Shown here piece after piece: positions 17,660 through 25,482 of a stretch of 27,088 bases of DNA (its first letter is position 1; every line of letters starts with the position of its first letter). Location of the stretch: positions 1-27,088 of the forward strand of contig CABSCS010000012.1 of assembly GCA_902476355.1 (NCBI GenBank), written 5' to 3'. Under the pieces are notes generated by a model that searched no databases, was not told the DNA's origin, and saw only the letters and a list, made by a program, of their open reading frames with translations. Both the position numbers and the translations under genes were made by a program. The stretch comes from UMGS2069 sp900557585 (GTDB lineage: Bacteria; Bacillota; Clostridia; Christensenellales; UBA1242).

Positions 17660-17693
17660 TTTATATTATAATATAAAAACAACTTTAATACAA
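17660..17693 (-). promoter_or_regulatory. Permease promoter with palindromic operator candidate
   Basis: On the minus strand, TTGTAT (17693-17688), a 17-bp spacer and a perfect TATAAT (17670-17665). The -10 is embedded in a perfect 18-bp palindrome, TTTATATTATAATATAAA (17660-17677). A dimeric repressor bound there would block initiation. The palindrome is pure A/T, so chance is possible. The rest of 17694-17775 is AT-rich with nothing recognised. Confidence 0.55.
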
Positions 17694-17775
17694 CGAAATA
17701 TATTAAACATTATGCCAAATATTGTCAATAGTTATAAATAAAAATTTTAATATTTTGTTTTGGGGTCATATTTGT

Positions 17776-17805
17776 TTTACTTGCGCAATTTATTTATGAT
17801 ATAAT
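17776..17805 (+). promoter_or_regulatory. Promoter of the membrane-protein/SDR pair
   Basis: TTTACT (17776-17781), an 18-bp spacer and a perfect TATAAT (17800-17805) give a start near 17812, divergent from the permease promoter. Confidence 0.55.
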
Positions 17806-17836
17806 AACAAAAACAAAAAAATAAAAGGTGAAAATT

Positions 17837-19009
17837 GTGGAAGAAGAATTTGAAACTGATGACACTGCTCCTGCAAAAAAGCGCAAAGAAAAAAGCGTTT
17901 GTAAAATCAGAAAAGAACACAAAATAAGCGAAAAAGAAGAAAAGAAAGAAACCAAGAAACTTGCAAAAACCCAAAAGCACTTGGCAAAAAAGTTCGGCAC
18001 AGTTTCGGGTGAAAATAAAGAAACCGATGATAATGGCGTCATTCAAAATGAAGAGCCAAACGAGTTTGAAAAACAATCTATCAATGCATCAAGCGGAAAA
18101 ACCAAACAAGACAAAGTGTTGATTGTTCGCAAAAAGAAAGACGAAAAACCAATGACCATGAAACGCAGAATTTTGAACTGGATTTCATATGCTTTGGTTG
18201 GTATCATTGCAATTGGTTTTGGTTATATTGGTGGAAACTTTTACTATGCAAACTATATGGATCAACCAAACTATAATTTTGATAGTTCTGAACTTCGTGA
18301 CAATGGTGAAGAGATTTATAATCGTTTGGTTGCAGATGGCAAAACTCCCGACCGTGAAAATGCTGTTGAAGTTATTGTTGCAGCCGACTATTTGCTTTCA
18401 AAAACCACAAAATATACAGGCTCAGTTATTGGTGCGGTTCAACCAAGCATTGGCGCGCAACAAACAGTTCGTGGAACAAAAGGAAGAGATGGAAATCATT
18501 TCTTTGTTCAAAACTATTCAAAAGGAATGATGTCAATTGCCGAGAAATATGACTATTTCGCCGACACCGACACAGCCGAAGTTTTTCGTGTTGAAGGTGG
18601 AGCCGTTAAAACTGATTCTGCCGATTTTGGAACAAAACCAACTTGGACATTTAACAAAGAAAGTTTCATGGCAGAATATGGAACTGCTCCTGACAGTTTG
18701 ATAATTCCATATACGATTTCTTCAAAAACCTATATTGTTGGTTCAGAATCTGTAACTCCACTTGGTGGTGGAAAATATCAAGTGAAAATGTCTCTCACAA
18801 ACGACAAGGCTGTTTCAGACTATGCAAAACAAGTGAAACACATGTCCGGTCTTGCAAACTATCCACGCTTTGACCGCATTACAGTTTCGTTTGTTGTTGA
18901 CACTTCATATCGCATTTTATCTCTTCGCTATGACGAGGCATACACTGTCACATATTTTGGTGTTCCTGCAAAATGCGTGGGCTGGCTTGAAGTTTTAATT
19001 GAATATTAA
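17837..19009 (+). CDS. Unrecognised single-pass membrane protein
   Basis: About 390 residues; no family recognised. A Lys/Glu-rich, probably disordered cytoplasmic part (1-110) precedes one membrane helix (about 112-138, ISYALVGIIAIGFGYIGG). A roughly 250-residue exported domain follows, with alternating beta segments and two similar ends (e.g. KYQVKMSLTNDKAVSDYAKQ and DRITVSFVVDTSYRILSL). There are no Cys residues in the exported domain apart from one near the end (PAKCVGW), and no catalytic motif. GTG 17837 is preferred over GTG 17828 because AAGGTGAAAATT precedes it at the same spacing used by other genes here. It is followed 32 bases later by the dehydrogenase gene with no terminator between, so the two are probably cotranscribed. 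It is a plausible envelope protein, without an assigned role. Confidence 0.8.
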   Translation: MEEEFETDDTAPAKKRKEKSVCKIRKEHKISEKEEKKETKKLAKTQKHLAKKFGTVSGENKETDDNGVIQNEEPNEFEKQSINASSGKTKQDKVLIVRKKKDEKPMTMKRRILNWISYALVGIIAIGFGYIGGNFYYANYMDQPNYNFDSSELRDNGEEIYNRLVADGKTPDRENAVEVIVAADYLLSKTTKYTGSVIGAVQPSIGAQQTVRGTKGRDGNHFFVQNYSKGMMSIAEKYDYFADTDTAEVFRVEGGAVKTDSADFGTKPTWTFNKESFMAEYGTAPDSLIIPYTISSKTYIVGSESVTPLGGGKYQVKMSLTNDKAVSDYAKQVKHMSGLANYPRFDRITVSFVVDTSYRILSLRYDEAYTVTYFGVPAKCVGWLEVLIEY

Positions 19010-19041
19010 AAAACGCAAAAATAGTGCGCAAAAGGTGAAAA

Positions 19042-19929
19042 ATGTACTCTAAAAATTGGATTTTTGGCAAAAATGTTGTGATAACTGGAACATCAAGTGG
19101 AATGGGACTTGAAATGGCAAAACTGCTTTCAAGCAAATATTTTTGCCATGTTTATGGCTGTGGAAGGAACCTTGAAAAACTTGAAAACAGCAAAAAAATT
19201 ATTGATGCAGAAATTGAAAAAGAATATCAAAGTTTAAGTGTAAAGAAAAAATCAAAACATGAAAAAGGCAGTTATAACTTTTTTCAAACTGATGTTTCAT
19301 CTTTTGAAAATTTTTCACTTTTCAAACAAAAACTTGATGAACTGAATTTCAAAGCAGACATTGTAATCAACAACGCAGGAATCATGCCTGCGTTTGAAAA
19401 ATTTGAAACTCAAACAATTGAAACTGCAAGAAAAGTTTTTGACACAAATTTCTTTTCACAGGTTTACAGTTACGAATTGTTTGTTTCTGATTTAAAACAA
19501 AATCATGGTGCGTTTTACAGTGTTTCAAGTGCGTCGGCACTTTGTCCAATTGTTGGAGAAGCGCTATATTCTTCGAGCAAGGCTGCAATCAAAAATTTTA
19601 TAGAATCCATTCGTGTTGAACACAAAAAAGATTTTCTTGTTGGAATTGTTTTTCCAGGCTTTGTAAAAACTGATTTGTTTAGGGAAGAAGAAAGCATGAG
19701 CAAACTTGTTCAAAAGTTCTCAATGCCTGCACCAAAAATGGCGAAAAAGATTGTGAATGTAATCCGAAAGAGAAAAAAGCGTGCAGTGTTTGGATTTGAT
19801 GGAAATCTTTTAAACTCGCTTTATAAGTTCTTTCCAAAAACCACGCTAACAACAGTTTCAAATGTTTTGGAAATTTCGCACGATCCAATGTTTGACAAGA
19901 TGTATGTGCACACTAGGAAACAAAGATAG
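19042..19929 (+). CDS. Short-chain dehydrogenase/reductase
   Basis: A 295-residue classical SDR, an NAD(P)-dependent oxidoreductase with a Rossmann fold. It shows the cofactor motif TGxxxGxG (T15-G22), NNAG at 110-113, catalytic Ser at 162/163 and YxxxK (Y176, K180). The FPGFVKTDLF segment after the active site fits the DltE/short-chain group. The C-terminal extension (about 225-295) contains basic KKIVNVIRKRKKR and a possible membrane-associated helix region, as in SDRs acting on lipids. ATG 19042 follows AAAAGGTGAAAA. It is the second gene of a two-gene unit and ends before a terminator. The substrate cannot be assigned. Confidence 0.92.
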   Translation: MYSKNWIFGKNVVITGTSSGMGLEMAKLLSSKYFCHVYGCGRNLEKLENSKKIIDAEIEKEYQSLSVKKKSKHEKGSYNFFQTDVSSFENFSLFKQKLDELNFKADIVINNAGIMPAFEKFETQTIETARKVFDTNFFSQVYSYELFVSDLKQNHGAFYSVSSASALCPIVGEALYSSSKAAIKNFIESIRVEHKKDFLVGIVFPGFVKTDLFREEESMSKLVQKFSMPAPKMAKKIVNVIRKRKKRAVFGFDGNLLNSLYKFFPKTTLTTVSNVLEISHDPMFDKMYVHTRKQR

Positions 19930-19972
19930 TTTTAAGGTATTTTTTGTTTAGATTTGGAGAAAAATTTTAAAG

Positions 19973-19997
19973 AAGTCATTTTAAAATGACTTTTTTA
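19973..19997 (+). terminator. Terminator after the dehydrogenase
   Basis: AAGTCATTTT / AAAATGACTT is a perfect palindromic stem (19973-19992) followed by a T run to about 19996; the four central T-A pairs will open to form the loop. Confidence 0.85.
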
Positions 19998-20017
19998 TTT
20001 TTTTGCTTTTAAATAAG

Positions 20018-20047
20018 TTGCGATTGCTTTTGCTGGTGTGATAAAAT
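20018..20047 (+). promoter_or_regulatory. Promoter of the enoate-reductase-like gene
   Basis: TTGCGA (20018-20023), 18-bp spacer and TAAAAT (20042-20047) precede the AAAGGGGG ribosome site (about 20058-20065). Confidence 0.45.
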
Positions 20048-20072
20048 AGAAACATAGAAAGGGGGAAATGCT

Positions 20073-22358
20073 TTGGATAGAAATGATATCAATAAAGCGA
20101 GAGAATATGAAGAGGTTCTTTCTCGTTTAGAAGACACTTTTGGAGATTGGTTCAATGGAAAAATGCAAATTCCAACAATGACAAACAACCTTTATCCATA
20201 CACAAAAATGTTCAGTCCAATCAAGGTGAACAAATGCGAAATCAAAAACCGTCTTGTAATGGGTCCAATGGGAAACGTTAACATGGGCGACGAAACTGGC
20301 AGACCAAGCCAAAAGATGATAGACTATTTCGAGGCTCGCGCAAAGGGCGGAGTTGGTCTTATCACAACCGGTCTCATTCCAACAAGTTTTGGGGTTGACC
20401 CAACTGTTCTTGAAAAAGACAATTTGTCATATTTTCCAAGAATCGACCGAAGCCGTACAAATTTGGTTGGTTGGAGAAACTTGGCATATGCAGTGCATTC
20501 ATATGGCTCAAAAATTTTCATTCAACTTACTGCGGGTCTTGGCAGAGTTGGAAACCCAGAATGCTTGCTCACAAAACTTAAACTTCCAGTTTCAGCATCG
20601 TGGAATCCAAACTATTATATTCCTGCAATCCCATGCAAAAAGTTGAGTGGTGCAGGATGCAAAAAAATTATCAAAAAAACAGGTCAAGCAGCAATCGATG
20701 CAAAAACTGCTGGGCTTGATGGTGTATATCTTCATGGTCACGAAGGCTATTTGCTTGAACAAATGACAAACCCAGCATTCAACCGTCGCATTCTTGGAAG
20801 ATATTCATCATATCAACAATTTGGTCTTGACATGGTTTCAGAAATCAGAAAACGCTGTGGCGACAAGTTTCCAATCATGTATAGAATTGACCTTTCGCTT
20901 ATGCTCAATGCAACCTATGGCGACAAAATGAAAAAAATCAAGAGTTTGAAAAAGTTCCGCGACGAGCGTCTTTGCCTTGAAACTCTTGAATATATGGCAA
21001 ACCTTGTAAAAGCAGGCGTTGACATGTTCGACGTTGACCTTGGTTGCTATGACAACTGGTGGCTTCCACATCCACCTTCGAGCATGCCATCTGGCTGTTT
21101 CCTTGAAATTGCAGAAATTGCAAAGAAATATTTTAAAGACAATAACATTGTTTCAAATGCGGGTCTTCCAGTTCCAATTGTTGCGGTTGGAAAACTTGGA
21201 TATCCAGATCTTGCAGAACAAGCCCTTCGCGACGAAAAGTGCGACATGATCATGCTTGCACGTCCACTTCTTGCAGACCCAGAATGGCCAAACAAAGCCT
21301 TTGCTGGAAATGTAAAGAACATTCGTCCATGCATTGGCTGTCATGAAGCATGCATCAAAGAGTTTATCGAGGGGGGACATCCGCAATGTGCTGTTTGCCC
21401 AACAACAACTTTTGAAACCGGACTTTTAGACGGTCTTAAACCAGCAGAAAACAAAAAGAAAGTTGCTGTTGTTGGTGCTGGCCCTGCCGGTGTTGTTTGC
21501 GCAAAAACTCTTGTACGTCGTGGACATGATGTTACACTTTATGAAAAGAACAACTATGTTGGTGGAACACTTAAAGAAGCATCTGTTCCAAAAATTAAAT
21601 ATGAACTTCAAAACTATGTGAACTATTTGGCTCTTCAAGTTGAAGACCTTAAAAAGAAACCAAACTTTAAAGCAGTGTTCGGAAAAGCGGTGACAGAAGA
21701 GGATCTTGCAAAAGAAAAATTTGATGCAATCATCACTGCAACCGGAAGCAAACAAGTTGGTCTTCCAATCACTGGGGCTGTTCAAAAACATGTTTGCACT
21801 GCAGTTGAAGCACTTGCAGATGTTGAAAAACTCAAAAAAGCAAAGAATATTGTTGTCATCGGTGGTGGCGACAGTGGATGTGAATTTGCATATTTTGCAA
21901 AATATGAACTTGGAAAAAACGTAACCATTGTTGAAATGGCTCCAAAACTTATGGCAAAATCTTGTACGGCAAACCGCGGTCACATTTTGCACTATTTGGA
22001 CAAAGCAGGTGTAAAATGTTATAACTGCGCATCTGTAACTGCAATCAATGAGGACAATGTTGAAATCCTTTCAAATGCAAGCAAAACTGTTCCAAACCCA
22101 TATAACACATGGGAGCCAGTTTTGCCAGAAAACATTCATAACCCTCTTGCAAAGAAAATTAAAAGTCTTCCAAAAGCAGTGAATGCAGAGGCAGACCTTG
22201 TTGTAATTGCTGCTGGAACCGCTCCAAACAACGAACTTTATAAAACTCTTGTAGAAAAGCAAACTGCACCACTTATTTATAATATTGGTGACAGTTTCGC
22301 ACCAGGAAAGGTTTTCACAGCAGTTAAAAGTGCATTTAATGTTGCAAAAAATTTATAA
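20073..22358 (+). CDS. FMN/FAD/Fe-S oxidoreductase, 2,4-dienoyl-CoA or 2-enoate reductase type
   Basis: A 761-residue three-part flavoenzyme. An Old Yellow Enzyme TIM barrel (about 45-405, FSPIKVNKCEIKNRLVMGPM) should bind FMN and reduce an activated C=C bond. A [4Fe-4S] cluster motif follows with C420, C423, C427 and C439 in the Cx2Cx3Cx11C spacing of FadH-type enzymes. FAD and NAD(P) domains complete it, with VVGAGPAGV (about 467) and VVIGGGDSGCE (about 594). It is about 90 residues longer than typical FadH (~670), partly through an N-terminal extension. The usual HGAHGYL active-site motif reads HGHEGYL at 221-227. TTG 20073 is chosen because the upstream ATG is out of frame and AAAGGGGG is well spaced. 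It is related to BaiCD, FldZ and enoate reductases of gut Clostridia; the substrate is unknown. Confidence 0.9.
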   Translation: MDRNDINKAREYEEVLSRLEDTFGDWFNGKMQIPTMTNNLYPYTKMFSPIKVNKCEIKNRLVMGPMGNVNMGDETGRPSQKMIDYFEARAKGGVGLITTGLIPTSFGVDPTVLEKDNLSYFPRIDRSRTNLVGWRNLAYAVHSYGSKIFIQLTAGLGRVGNPECLLTKLKLPVSASWNPNYYIPAIPCKKLSGAGCKKIIKKTGQAAIDAKTAGLDGVYLHGHEGYLLEQMTNPAFNRRILGRYSSYQQFGLDMVSEIRKRCGDKFPIMYRIDLSLMLNATYGDKMKKIKSLKKFRDERLCLETLEYMANLVKAGVDMFDVDLGCYDNWWLPHPPSSMPSGCFLEIAEIAKKYFKDNNIVSNAGLPVPIVAVGKLGYPDLAEQALRDEKCDMIMLARPLLADPEWPNKAFAGNVKNIRPCIGCHEACIKEFIEGGHPQCAVCPTTTFETGLLDGLKPAENKKKVAVVGAGPAGVVCAKTLVRRGHDVTLYEKNNYVGGTLKEASVPKIKYELQNYVNYLALQVEDLKKKPNFKAVFGKAVTEEDLAKEKFDAIITATGSKQVGLPITGAVQKHVCTAVEALADVEKLKKAKNIVVIGGGDSGCEFAYFAKYELGKNVTIVEMAPKLMAKSCTANRGHILHYLDKAGVKCYNCASVTAINEDNVEILSNASKTVPNPYNTWEPVLPENIHNPLAKKIKSLPKAVNAEADLVVIAAGTAPNNELYKTLVEKQTAPLIYNIGDSFAPGKVFTAVKSAFNVAKNL

Positions 22359-22370
22359 CTGATATATAAT
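22342..22370 (+). promoter_or_regulatory. cysS promoter inside the end of the upstream gene
   Basis: TTGCAA (22342-22347), a 17-bp spacer and a perfect TATAAT (22365-22370) predict a start near 22377. The short leader begins with a CATTTG/CAAATG hairpin (22378-22398) immediately before the AAAAGG ribosome site. Confidence 0.55.
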
Positions 22371-22411
22371 ATGAAAACATTTGACTTATTGGCAAATGAA
22401 AAGGTATGAAA

Positions 22412-23821
22412 ATGGGACTTAAAATTTATAATTCATTTACAAAACAAAAAGAAGAATTCAAACCAATTGTGCCGGGCAGAGTTGGAATGTATGTGTGCGG
22501 ACCAACTGTATATGGCCCTCCACATGTTGGACATGCAAGAAGTTATACAAACTTTGACACTGTGTTTCGCTATTTGCAATATCTTGGCTTCAAGGTGAAA
22601 TATGTTCAAAACATCACCGATGTTGGCCATTTGGTTGGCGATGGTGATGATGGGGAAGACAAAATCTTGAAACAAGCAAAAAAAGAGCAAGTTGACCCAT
22701 ATGAAATTGCATATAAATATGAAACAATGTATTTTGATGCAATGGCAAAACTCAACATTTTGAAACCAAGCATAAGTGCAAGAGCAACCGGCTTTATTCC
22801 TCAAATGATAGACATGGTTCAAACCCTTCTTGACAAGGGTTATGCCTATATTTCAAAAGATGGAAACATTTACTATCGCGTTCATAAGTTTGCCTCATAT
22901 GGTCAACTTTCAAACCGCAGACTTGAAAACAACTTGTCTGGCGAAAGAATTGAAGTTGCGGGAGACAAAGAAAATCCAGAAGATTTTGCACTTTGGAAAA
23001 AGGCAGACGGCGGACATCTCATGAAATGGAAATCTCCATGGGGATGGGGATATCCGGGTTGGCATCTTGAATGCTCAACACTCAGCAAGTTTTTTCTTGG
23101 AAACACTTTCGATATTCATGGTGGCGGAATTGATAACATTTTCCCACATCACGAATGCGAGTGTGCACAAAGTGAGGTTGCAAACGGAACCAAGTTTGTG
23201 AACTATTTCATGCATAACAACCTTGTAACCGTAAATGGAACAAAAATGGGAAAATCTCTTGGAAACTTTATCACTCTTGAAGATTTGTTCAAAGAGTTTG
23301 ACCCACAATATGTGCGCTATTTCATTTTGCTTTTCCACTATCGTTCACCAATCGACTTTACAAAAGACGCAATTAAAAATGCAGGCGAACAACTTGAAAA
23401 AATCAAAACCACATATCAAACGGTTTTTCAAGTTGCTTGCGGAAAAGAAACTGCACCAAAAACTGGCGAGGCAAAAGAAATTCTTTCAAACTTTGAAAAT
23501 GCAATGAATGAAGATTTCAACACACCTCTTGCAATTTCTGAACTTTTAAAGGTTGTGAAACTTTCAAAACAAATCAAAGAAACAAACAATGTTTCTCTTG
23601 CGAGCGAAATGTTGTTTGTCATGAATAAAATTGCTTTTGTTCTTGGTCTTGATTTTGGCAAAACAGAAGAAAAACAAGATGCTGGCGAAAGCGAAAAACT
23701 TCTTGAAATTATTTCAGATGTTCGAACTCGTCTTCGCGCAGAAAAGAACTATCAAATGAGCGATTATATCCGTGATCGCTTGGCAGAAAGTGGCATTACT
23801 GTAAACGACAAAAAAATCTAG
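22412..23821 (+). CDS. cysS: Cysteinyl-tRNA synthetase
   Basis: CysS charges tRNA-Cys with cysteine using ATP. Counting from ATG 22412 (469 residues, normal for the family), the class I catalytic domain shows C29 (zinc/cysteine recognition) in CGPTVYGPPHVGHAR, where HVGH (38-41) is the HIGH motif. The later zinc ligands are GWHLECS and HHECECAQSE, and KMGKS (278-282) is the KMSKS motif. The DALR-type C-terminal tRNA-binding helices end in NYQMSDYIRDRLAESGI. An ATG at 22406 directly abuts AAAAGG, leaving no spacer, so 22412 is preferred. It seems to have its own promoter in the end of the preceding gene, and a terminator follows. No T-box leader is present. Confidence 0.97.
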   Translation: MGLKIYNSFTKQKEEFKPIVPGRVGMYVCGPTVYGPPHVGHARSYTNFDTVFRYLQYLGFKVKYVQNITDVGHLVGDGDDGEDKILKQAKKEQVDPYEIAYKYETMYFDAMAKLNILKPSISARATGFIPQMIDMVQTLLDKGYAYISKDGNIYYRVHKFASYGQLSNRRLENNLSGERIEVAGDKENPEDFALWKKADGGHLMKWKSPWGWGYPGWHLECSTLSKFFLGNTFDIHGGGIDNIFPHHECECAQSEVANGTKFVNYFMHNNLVTVNGTKMGKSLGNFITLEDLFKEFDPQYVRYFILLFHYRSPIDFTKDAIKNAGEQLEKIKTTYQTVFQVACGKETAPKTGEAKEILSNFENAMNEDFNTPLAISELLKVVKLSKQIKETNNVSLASEMLFVMNKIAFVLGLDFGKTEEKQDAGESEKLLEIISDVRTRLRAEKNYQMSDYIRDRLAESGITVNDKKI

Positions 23822-23826
23822 AAATC

Positions 23827-23865
23827 AAAAAGGCAAGCAAAACATAAATTTGTTTGTCTTTTTTT
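23827..23865 (+). terminator. Terminator of cysS
   Basis: AAAAAGGCAAGCAAA pairs with TTTGTTTGTCTTTTT (two G-U pairs) around a 7-nt loop and is followed by a T run. Confidence 0.9.
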
Positions 23866-23885
23866 CTTTTTGACATATTTTGCTA

Positions 23886-23913
23886 TTGACATTTTTTATA
23901 GGTTTGATATAAT
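23886..23913 (+). promoter_or_regulatory. Consensus promoter of the 167-residue gene
   Basis: Perfect TTGACA (23886-23891), 16-bp spacer and perfect TATAAT (23908-23913). A second TTGACA lies 16 bp upstream (23870) without a matching -10. This is one of the strongest promoters in the window. Confidence 0.8.
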
Positions 23914-23951
23914 ATTTAAGTTAAAAATAAACCAAATTGAAGGTGAAAAAT

Positions 23952-24455
23952 ATGAATAAAGTTTATAGAGTTGTTTGCAGTTCAAAATATGTTCCATGCA
24001 AAATTGTGAAAACCATTTTCACACCAGACATTACAATTGGAACAAGAAAAAATGTGAGTCTTGACCCACGCGTTCCAATCACAATTACAACCGAAACAAT
24101 CAATCGCTTCCGTCCATATATCTATGTGCAAGGAAAAAAAGTTGCCGAAGACATTTGTGGTTGGCTCAATGAAAACAATGGTAAAGATGGTCAAATCAAA
24201 TATTCTGTTGTGCAAAATGACGCAGGATATGATGAGTGCCTCTATGGCCTTGAAAATGATATTGAAGCAAACTTTGTATATCAAAGAACTTTCGGTCTTA
24301 ACATTGACAAGTGCACAAGAATTCCGCTTTTCTATACACCAGAAGGCTATTTGAGTCTTGCTGTTGATTGTCTTGACAAACGCAAATGGAAGTGGAACCT
24401 TGATGGTCGTCCAACTCTTGAAAATTGCGAAAAACAAGATGAACTTGGAGAATAG
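23952..24455 (+). CDS. Unrecognised 167-residue soluble protein
   Basis: A soluble protein without signal peptide or membrane segment; no family recognised. It has six Cys residues without a CxxC pair, a beta-rich first half (KVYRVVCSSKYVPCKIV, PITITTETINRFRPYIYVQ) and an aromatic, charged C-terminal half (PEGYLSLAVDCLDKRKWKWN). The start ATG 23952 follows AAGGTGAAAAAT; the upstream in-frame TTG 23937 would place the ribosome site inside the gene. It is monocistronic, between a consensus promoter and a strong terminator, which suggests an abundant transcript. No functional clue comes from neighbours (cysS and an exporter). Confidence 0.82.
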   Translation: MNKVYRVVCSSKYVPCKIVKTIFTPDITIGTRKNVSLDPRVPITITTETINRFRPYIYVQGKKVAEDICGWLNENNGKDGQIKYSVVQNDAGYDECLYGLENDIEANFVYQRTFGLNIDKCTRIPLFYTPEGYLSLAVDCLDKRKWKWNLDGRPTLENCEKQDELGE

Positions 24456-24460
24456 AAAAC

Positions 24461-24484
24461 ACCAGCAATTTTGCTGGTTTTTTT
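24461..24484 (+). terminator. Terminator after the 167-residue gene
   Basis: ACCAGCA / TGCTGGT form a perfect 7-bp stem with an ATTT loop followed by six T. Confidence 0.92.
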
Positions 24485-24525
24485 ATGCAAATTTTTTGAA
24501 AAGAAAACATATGTGTTTCATTTTG

Positions 24526-24554
24526 TTGCTTTATGAAGCAAAGATTGCTAAAAT
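24526..24554 (+). promoter_or_regulatory. Promoter of the ABC exporter operon
   Basis: TTGCTT (24526-24531), 17-bp spacer and TAAAAT (24549-24554). The expected start, seven bases past the -10, is exactly the A of ATG 24561, so the mRNA may be leaderless; no Shine-Dalgarno is present. Confidence 0.45.
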
Positions 24555-24560
24555 ATAAGC

Positions 24561-25481
24561 ATGGATAAAAATATGGAAAATATAATTGAAATTTCAAATC
24601 TAGACAAAAGTTTTGGCGAAGTTCACGCCGTGAACAATTTGTCTTTTCGCGTGAAAAAAGGAGAGTTGTTTGCTTTTCTTGGCGTTAATGGTGCGGGAAA
24701 GTCAACAACAATATCAATCATGTGTGGAACTCTTGCAAAAGACAAAGGAACTGTTTTGATTGATGGAAAAAATATTGAAACTCAAATGCCTGAAATTGCT
24801 TCGGAACTTGGAGTTGTTTTTCAGTCAAGCGTGCTTGACAAACAATTGTCTGTGAAAGACAATCTTTTGTCTCGCGCAAGTTTATATGGTATTTATGGCG
24901 AAAAGGCAAAGCAAAGAATTGCAGAACTTGCGAAACTTCTTGATTTTGAAAATCTTTTAAATCGAACTCTTGGAAAACTTTCGGGTGGACAACGCCGAAA
25001 AATTGATGTTGCAAGAGCACTTTTACATAATCCTAAAATCTTGATTTTAGACGAGCCAACAACTGGTCTTGACCCACAAACCCGAAAAACTTTGTGGCAG
25101 GTTATAAACACTCTTCGCAAAGAACAAAACATGACAGTTTTTCTTACAACACACTATATGGAAGAAACTGTTGATGCTGACTATGTTGTGATTCTTGACA
25201 GTGGAAAAATTGTTGCAGAAGGAACTCCAATTTTCCTTAAAAACAAATATACTGGCGACTATATCACAGTTTATGGTGCAAAAGAAGAAGACATAAAGAA
25301 ACTTGGTTTGCCTTTTGAAAAGGTGAATGATTCTTTTCGCGTCGAGGTTAAAGATTCGGTTCAGGCACGTGACTTGATTGTAAAATATCCTGAAATTTTC
25401 AGAGACTTTGAACTTGTGAAAGGAAAAATGGACGATGTTTTCTTGGCGGTGACAGGAAAGAACTTGCAGGGGGTGAACTAG
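24561..25481 (+). CDS. ABC transporter ATP-binding protein (ABC-2 exporter, NatA/DrrA type)
   Basis: A 306-residue ATPase powering an ABC-2 type exporter. Walker A is GVNGAGKST (41-49), the signature LSGGQ (140-144), Walker B ILILDEP with D164/E165, and the H-loop His is H198 in TTHYMEE. The C-terminal 75 residues form the extra domain found in drug and antibiotic exporter ATPases (DrrA, NatA, CcmA-like). Two Met starts are possible: 24561, and 24573 (MENIIEISNLDKSFG). Neither has a ribosome site; 24561 is chosen because the predicted transcription start falls on it. The permease gene follows after one base. Substrate (drug, peptide, lipid or sodium) is unknown. Confidence 0.94.
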   Translation: MDKNMENIIEISNLDKSFGEVHAVNNLSFRVKKGELFAFLGVNGAGKSTTISIMCGTLAKDKGTVLIDGKNIETQMPEIASELGVVFQSSVLDKQLSVKDNLLSRASLYGIYGEKAKQRIAELAKLLDFENLLNRTLGKLSGGQRRKIDVARALLHNPKILILDEPTTGLDPQTRKTLWQVINTLRKEQNMTVFLTTHYMEETVDADYVVILDSGKIVAEGTPIFLKNKYTGDYITVYGAKEEDIKKLGLPFEKVNDSFRVEVKDSVQARDLIVKYPEIFRDFELVKGKMDDVFLAVTGKNLQGVN

Positions 25482-25482
25482 A

